Positions 60,517 through 64,000 of a stretch of DNA of 64,000 nt are shown here, in pieces. The translations under genes were made by a program, and so were the position numbers. Every line of letters begins with the position of its first letter. The stretch's first letter is position 1. Where the stretch lies: assembly GCF_021032705.1 (NCBI RefSeq), contig NZ_JAHVXI010000004.1, positions 186,001-250,000 of the forward strand. Reading direction: 5' to 3'. Below the pieces are notes generated by a model. That model did not search any database, was not told the DNA's origin, and saw nothing but the letters and a program-made list of their open reading frames with translations. This stretch comes from Psychroserpens luteolus. GTDB taxonomy: Bacteria; Bacteroidota; Bacteroidia; Flavobacteriales; Flavobacteriaceae.

Positions 60517-61281
60517 TTATTGTTTGATAAAGCGTTTTGTTTCTGTTTTATCTCCGTTTGAAAGCTTAATAAGGTACAGTCCACTGTTCCAGTTAGAGAC
60601 ATCAATTTGAGATAAGTTTTCAGTTCCTAAAGTTTCAGCTACAATCTGCTTTCCTAGAATATCAAACACCTGATATGTTAAGCCAGAAGCTCCAGAAGTG
60701 AGTTCTATATGTAAAATAGAGCTTGTTGGATTTGGGAACACGTCAAAACTAGACGTTTCAAAATCGTCTACGCTTAAAAGCGTATCCCAAAAATTTACAC
60801 CAAAATCTGTTGCAGTTCCGGTAAATGCATATGGAGGGTTTACATTTACAAAAGTTCCAGCAGTCCAAATTCCCTTTGAGACAGCTACATTCTCGCGTCC
60901 GAGACCTCCAGCTCCCCATTGCATGAAATCAACCATACTTGTAGGTTGTGAAAAATTACCTGTAGGAAGATATAACCCTAAGTCGGCAGCAGAGGTACTT
61001 AAGCTTAAAAAGTTTGGTGCAGATACTGTTACTTCTGCATTTGCAGCTAAGTTTAACGAACCACTAACTACAGTAGTTTGGCTGGATAAGGTTCTATAAG
61101 AGAAAAGTGAGCACAATCTATAAGATGCAATATCGACTGTTGAGCCACCAAAATTTTTCATGGTAACTGTATCTCCAGCAGGATCTACCGATAAAATTTT
61201 AATTTGGGCATAAGTTTGCTGAGCTATAAACACTGAGAATAGAAGTGTGAAAATAGTTGTAAAAAAGTAATTTGTTTTCAT
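60517..61281 (-). CDS. Lamin-tail-like secreted protein with T9SS sorting domain (paralogue 2)
   Basis: The protein has 254 residues with a signal peptide (IFTLLFSVFIAQQTYAQ). It aligns along its whole length with the product of 57750-58523: KILSVDPAGDTVTMKNFGGSTVDIASYRLCSLFSYRTLS, DLGLYLPTGNF, DFMQWGAGGLGRE, GIWTAGTFVNV and NFWDTLLSVDDFE all have close counterparts there. The sorting domain ends NSGLYLIKL, TKRFIKQ. It starts 23 bases after the OB-fold gene stop, so the two may be co-transcribed. It may have arisen by inverted duplication around the haem lipoprotein operon. Confidence 0.8.
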   Translation of the reverse strand: MKTNYFFTTIFTLLFSVFIAQQTYAQIKILSVDPAGDTVTMKNFGGSTVDIASYRLCSLFSYRTLSSQTTVVSGSLNLAANAEVTVSAPNFLSLSTSAADLGLYLPTGNFSQPTSMVDFMQWGAGGLGRENVAVSKGIWTAGTFVNVNPPYAFTGTATDFGVNFWDTLLSVDDFETSSFDVFPNPTSSILHIELTSGASGLTYQVFDILGKQIVAETLGTENLSQIDVSNWNSGLYLIKLSNGDKTETKRFIKQ

Positions 61282-61304
61282 AATAATTTATTGTTAGTGA
61301 TTTA

Positions 61305-61685
61305 TTAATTTAAAATGCTGCATTGGTCTAATTTAACTTGCTCTAAAAGATCGTCGTAACCAATAACACGTCCTTTTATTCTTATTTTAGAATCTACTTT
61401 AACCGCGTTTTGAATATTATTTGTAAACTGACAAAACACTTTGTCATCTAATGTGATTGAAGTATTATCGCTCTCAGAAATTTTACCAGCAACCTCAATG
61501 GTAGTATTGAGGTATTTAGTTTCAGCTTCTGTAGGGTTTTTTGAAAAACTCGAAGTAATATCTTCACTAGTTATTTCATATTTGGTAACCTCATTTTCTA
61601 TGTCTCTATGATCTTGGTAGATGTAATTATAGCCTATTATAATTCCAATAATTAAGATGATGAGAATGATAATTCGTTTGCGCAT
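61305..61685 (-). CDS. OB-fold (tRNA_anti-like) membrane-anchored protein
   Basis: The protein has 126 residues. An N-terminal membrane anchor (IIILIILIIGIIIGYNYIY) is followed by a linker and an OB-type small barrel: TSSFSKNPTEAETKYLNTTIEVAGKISESDN, SITLDDKVFCQF, KIRIKGRVIGYDDLLEQVKLDQC. The pattern matches the tRNA_anti-like family of Bacteroidota, which has the OB fold but no known nucleic acid role. Envelope-located, function unknown. Confidence 0.75.
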   Translation of the reverse strand: MRKRIIILIILIIGIIIGYNYIYQDHRDIENEVTKYEITSEDITSSFSKNPTEAETKYLNTTIEVAGKISESDNTSITLDDKVFCQFTNNIQNAVKVDSKIRIKGRVIGYDDLLEQVKLDQCSILN

Positions 61686-61711
61686 GGTTACTTTTTTTGA
61701 TTGGGTATAAA

Positions 61712-61739
61712 CTGCTTCAACAGGTATGAGTTAAAGCAG
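61712..61739 (-). terminator. Stem-loop after the repeat lipoprotein gene
   Basis: A CTGCTTCAAC/GTTAAAGCAG stem of ten pairs (one G-U) with an 8-base loop lies 72 bases after the stop at 61811. The T run on the minus strand is short, so it may be a weak terminator or a 3' end stabiliser. Confidence 0.5.
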
Positions 61740-61810
61740 CTTAATCTTAACAATTTATAATCCCTAATTATGAATCATCACCCTTTTAATTTTTCTTTTT
61801 CAGTTATATA

Positions 61811-62887
61811 TTAATTACAAGTATTTCTATACCGTAACCGATCTTCTTCATTAAGTCTAAGATCGATTTTATTTAATCCATTATCATTAATTATCTCTTG
61901 AAGACTCCAATTATTATTACAAAATGTGAGTGCAGGAATATTGATAAGAACTGACATGTTATTTCCTGTGCCTACAGTAGACCAAGTGCCATTTGCCGAA
62001 GTCATATTCCAAAACACAGTAATTGTACCGTCTTCAAAGAAATTGAAATCGTAGCCATCATATACATCATTGTAATCTATATTATCTTGTCTTACTTTAT
62101 CCGTATACCAATTTTGGCAACCTGTTAGAAAGTCTTCTAATAATTCTTGAGTGCAGTGATTGCAGTCGTCATCATTATAGTCATAATCATCATCCTCATC
62201 ACATGAGTTTTGTTCATTAGTAATTATGTTTTCAAGTTCGGTTAATGAGTTTATTGTCATTTGCGAATCATCAGAAAGCACAACCGAAATCGGAAAATCA
62301 ATACTCGTAATATCATCTGGAGTTATAGCTTCAATATAATCATAGAGTTCATTGTCGTTAGTCAATGTTTCTGTAGAAATTAACTCGTTAAGCGGATTGA
62401 ATTTTGAAGCCGTAAATGGATACACAAAATCGATACACTCAATATCGTTATCGCTTATATTTTCGCCATTACAATTGCTCGCGTTGGCATTTAATTCACT
62501 CATAGAATTAATAGAAACTTCAGTATAATCTGAATTAACTATAGTAATAGGAAAATTAATTTCTAACGCGTCTATGTCATCATAATCCTCATCAAAAATG
62601 GTTTCAACTAAATAATAGTCATTCTCATTAGTGATTTCTACGTTTATTGAATTTGCTGTTACGTTAACTGGTAATTTGATATTAAAACAATTAGCGAGAT
62701 CTAAAATATTATCGTTAGAACCGTCATTTGAAGCTGTTCGTTGTAACAAATTAGCGACTAAAGAATTTGGTTGTAAAACATCTTCTGGAGGAGTTTCAAT
62801 AAACTCCGTCTCTTCTTTTCTACATGATGTTAATGTCATCATTGAAGAAAAAATAAAAACGAATATGAATCTAATTGTTGCTTTCAT
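61811..62887 (-). CDS. Lipoprotein with internal repeats and an Asp/Cys-rich patch
   Basis: The protein has 358 residues. The lipoprotein signal has lipobox LTSC (Cys about 22). At least two long repeats are visible: LEINFPITIVNSDYTEVSIN-SMSEL and SIDFPISVVLSDDSQMTIN-SLTEL, each with a following Cys. A degenerate first copy is in NCFNIKLPVNVTANSINVEI. Between the second repeat and the C-terminal domain lies CDEDDDYDYNDDDCNHC, a run rich in Asp with three Cys and a His that could bind metal. The last 120 residues (FLTGCQNWYTDKVRQDN...NFFEDGTITVFWNMTSANGTW) form a lipocalin-like 'W-T' domain. The gene is divergent from the ECF sigma gene. Function unknown. Confidence 0.72.
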   Translation of the reverse strand: MKATIRFIFVFIFSSMMTLTSCRKEETEFIETPPEDVLQPNSLVANLLQRTASNDGSNDNILDLANCFNIKLPVNVTANSINVEITNENDYYLVETIFDEDYDDIDALEINFPITIVNSDYTEVSINSMSELNANASNCNGENISDNDIECIDFVYPFTASKFNPLNELISTETLTNDNELYDYIEAITPDDITSIDFPISVVLSDDSQMTINSLTELENIITNEQNSCDEDDDYDYNDDDCNHCTQELLEDFLTGCQNWYTDKVRQDNIDYNDVYDGYDFNFFEDGTITVFWNMTSANGTWSTVGTGNNMSVLINIPALTFCNNNWSLQEIINDNGLNKIDLRLNEEDRLRYRNTCN

Positions 62888-63001
62888 AATTTTGCATTTG
62901 TATATTTCTAATGCAATTTAATATATAACAACTCAAGTTTGAAAACTCCTGAGATTTTAAAATAAATTTTTATTTACCTTTAAAAACTAAAATAAAACTC
63001 C

Positions 63002-63526
63002 TTGTCTAGAGATCTTAACGAAGACATCTGTGAAGCTAAAGTTTTTGAGTATGTGTATAATACATATTCAAAAGATCTGCATGATTTCTTGTATTATAAA
63101 TATGGAGAACAATTTAATCCAAGTGATAAAGCTCAAGACGCTTTTATTAAACTTTGGGATAACTGTAAAAAGGTAACTCTAAGTAAAGCCAAATCATTTT
63201 TATTTACTGTTGCTAATAATATGGTACTTAATGATATTAAACATCAAAAAGTGGTGCTCAATCATCAAAAAAATGCTCCAAAAGCACATACAAATGAGAC
63301 ACCAGAATTTGTTTTAGAGCAGGAACAATTTCTTCAGCGTTATAAAAAGGTATTGGAAAGTTTAACCGAAGAGCAGCGTGTTGCTTTTTTATTAAATAAA
63401 GTCGAAGGAAAGAAACATAGTGAAATTGCCGATTTTCTCGGTGTTACTAGAAAAGTGGTCGAATATCGTATTTATAGTGCTTTCAATATATTGAAAAAGG
63501 AATTAGAAGGATTTAAAATAAAATAA
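63002..63526 (+). CDS. ECF RNA polymerase sigma factor of a sigma/FecR pair
   Basis: The protein has 174 residues. Start: TTG at 63002, as a TAA lies three codons upstream in frame and no ATG or GTG follows within the first part of region 2. Region 2 is YNTYSKDLHDFLYYKYGEQFNPSDKAQDAFIKLWDNCKKVTLSKAKSFLFTVANNMVLNDIK. Region 4 is ESLTEEQRVAFLLNKVEGKKHSEIADFLGVTRKVVEYRIYSAFNILKKE. The anti-sigma FecR-like gene follows after 46 bases. Such pairs usually control TonB-dependent receptors, but none is in view. The target could also be the divergent repeat lipoprotein. Confidence 0.9.
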   Translation: MSRDLNEDICEAKVFEYVYNTYSKDLHDFLYYKYGEQFNPSDKAQDAFIKLWDNCKKVTLSKAKSFLFTVANNMVLNDIKHQKVVLNHQKNAPKAHTNETPEFVLEQEQFLQRYKKVLESLTEEQRVAFLLNKVEGKKHSEIADFLGVTRKVVEYRIYSAFNILKKELEGFKIK

Positions 63527-63572
63527 TAAGGAAAAATAGAAATGAAGTTGTTATATAAGTGTAAATAGATTT

Positions 63573-64000
63573 ATGAATAAAGAAGACAACATCAAAAAGT
63601 GGTTAAATGATGAATTAACTCCTGCCGAAAGACAAGCTTTTGAGCAAGGAGATGATTTTGCATTGCATCAAGCTATTTTAGATGGTGCGAAACATTTTAA
63701 GGCATCTAACTTTTCGGAACCAGAATCTTTCAATGATTTTAAATCAACTTATGATGCTAAACGTACTAAAACTAAAAAGTTAAATTGGTTTAAACCAATG
63801 TTAAGAATAGCTAGTGTTTTGGTCATTGCTTTTGGTGCTTATTTTACATTTTTTTACAACTATCCTACACGTATACAAACTTTGGCGAGTGAGCAAACTA
63901 TCATAGAGCTTCCAGACCAATCAGAGGTTATATTAAATTCGGGTTCTCAAATAGAATACAATGAAAAAACCTGGAATACTAATAGGCGCTTAACTTTAGA
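63573..64000 (+). CDS. FecR-like anti-sigma factor (partial, cut by the window edge)
   Basis: The first 142 codons are present and the reading frame is open to the right edge. The N-terminus (NKEDNIKKWLNDELTPAERQAFEQGDDFA) is the cytoplasmic sigma-binding helical part. A membrane helix is at about 77-95 (MLRIASVLVIAFGAYFTFF). The FecR domain then begins with QTIIELPDQSEVILNSGSQIEYNEKTW. It partners the ECF sigma factor just upstream. Confidence 0.85.
   Translation, partial: MNKEDNIKKWLNDELTPAERQAFEQGDDFALHQAILDGAKHFKASNFSEPESFNDFKSTYDAKRTKTKKLNWFKPMLRIASVLVIAFGAYFTFFYNYPTRIQTLASEQTIIELPDQSEVILNSGSQIEYNEKTWNTNRRLTL

Noticed and set aside
1-64000. Search for tRNA, rRNA, CRISPR repeats, insertion sequences and prophage genes
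   Set aside because: The gaps are short and contain no cloverleaf, no regularly spaced repeats, no transposase or integrase reading frame and no target-site duplications that I could see.

Overview
The window is AT-rich, gene-dense chromosomal DNA from a member of the Bacteroidota, most likely a marine Flavobacteriaceae of the Winogradskyella/Psychroserpens/Olleya type. The genus is inference. The evidence is six proteins with type IX secretion (T9SS) C-terminal sorting domains, promoters of the Bacteroidota form (TTG, about 19 bases, TAnnTTTG) before rpmE2, rpmH, mtaB and blaI, start codons without strong Shine-Dalgarno sequences, a 950-residue CarB without the C-terminal regulatory domain, and families typical of the group (DUF4199, DUF5777, DUF6263, GlmU-like). 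I saw no rRNA, tRNA, CRISPR array, insertion sequence or prophage.

Layout. 1-6760: the end of one gene, a YdeI-like gene, then two surface-protein genes (1404 and 265 residues). They share a C-terminal module, a promoter-proximal repeat motif and a long conserved 5' leader that starts at the predicted transcription start. 6790-10776: secreted or lipoprotein genes (M28 peptidase, CBM9-like lipoprotein, DUF6265, a propeller/NTF2-like fusion). 10832-12692: a BlaI repressor with its operator on its own promoter, and an M56 membrane peptidase whose outer domain is an N-acetylmuramoyl-L-alanine amidase. 12868-18764: a fatty-acid beta-oxidation operon (MarR regulator, HCDH/ECH fusion, thiolase, acyl-CoA dehydrogenase) behind two palindromic operators. 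A fadD-like ligase follows at 20442, and between them lies a membrane-spanning LuxR-type regulator with a small secreted partner.

22469-41636 is mostly housekeeping: AraC regulator, purL, bestrophin, secreted endonuclease I, RsmB-type methyltransferase, a Ycf48-like protein, an ECF sigma operon with a putative anti-sigma protein and a Spy-like protein, an ABC exporter with a phosphohexomutase, GT2, DUF4199, L31, a GlmU-like protein and a PD40 protein. 42023-46577 is a compact three-gene cluster: ABC ATPase, large uncharacterised membrane protein, peptide-type binding lipoprotein. 46723-53297 holds mtaB, an unrecognised 235-residue protein, a small GNAT-like protein, a hydrolase, a lytic transglycosylase, a degenerate thioredoxin-fold protein, and TPR and DUF6263 proteins.

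53493-56605 holds rpmH (L34, 53 codons) and carB. 56750-61281 has three T9SS proteins with nearly interchangeable sorting domains. Two of these are lamin-tail-like paralogues that flank an operon of a DUF5777 barrel, a haem c lipoprotein and YceI. The window ends with an OB-fold protein, an Asp/Cys-rich repeat lipoprotein, and an ECF sigma/FecR pair cut by the right edge.

The most unusual signals are the conserved structured leader of the first two surface-protein genes, the 21-base-spaced TCGA-type boxes shared by their promoters and the ECF sigma promoter, the M56-amidase fusion under a BlaI switch, and the ABC cluster with an unrecognised membrane subunit.
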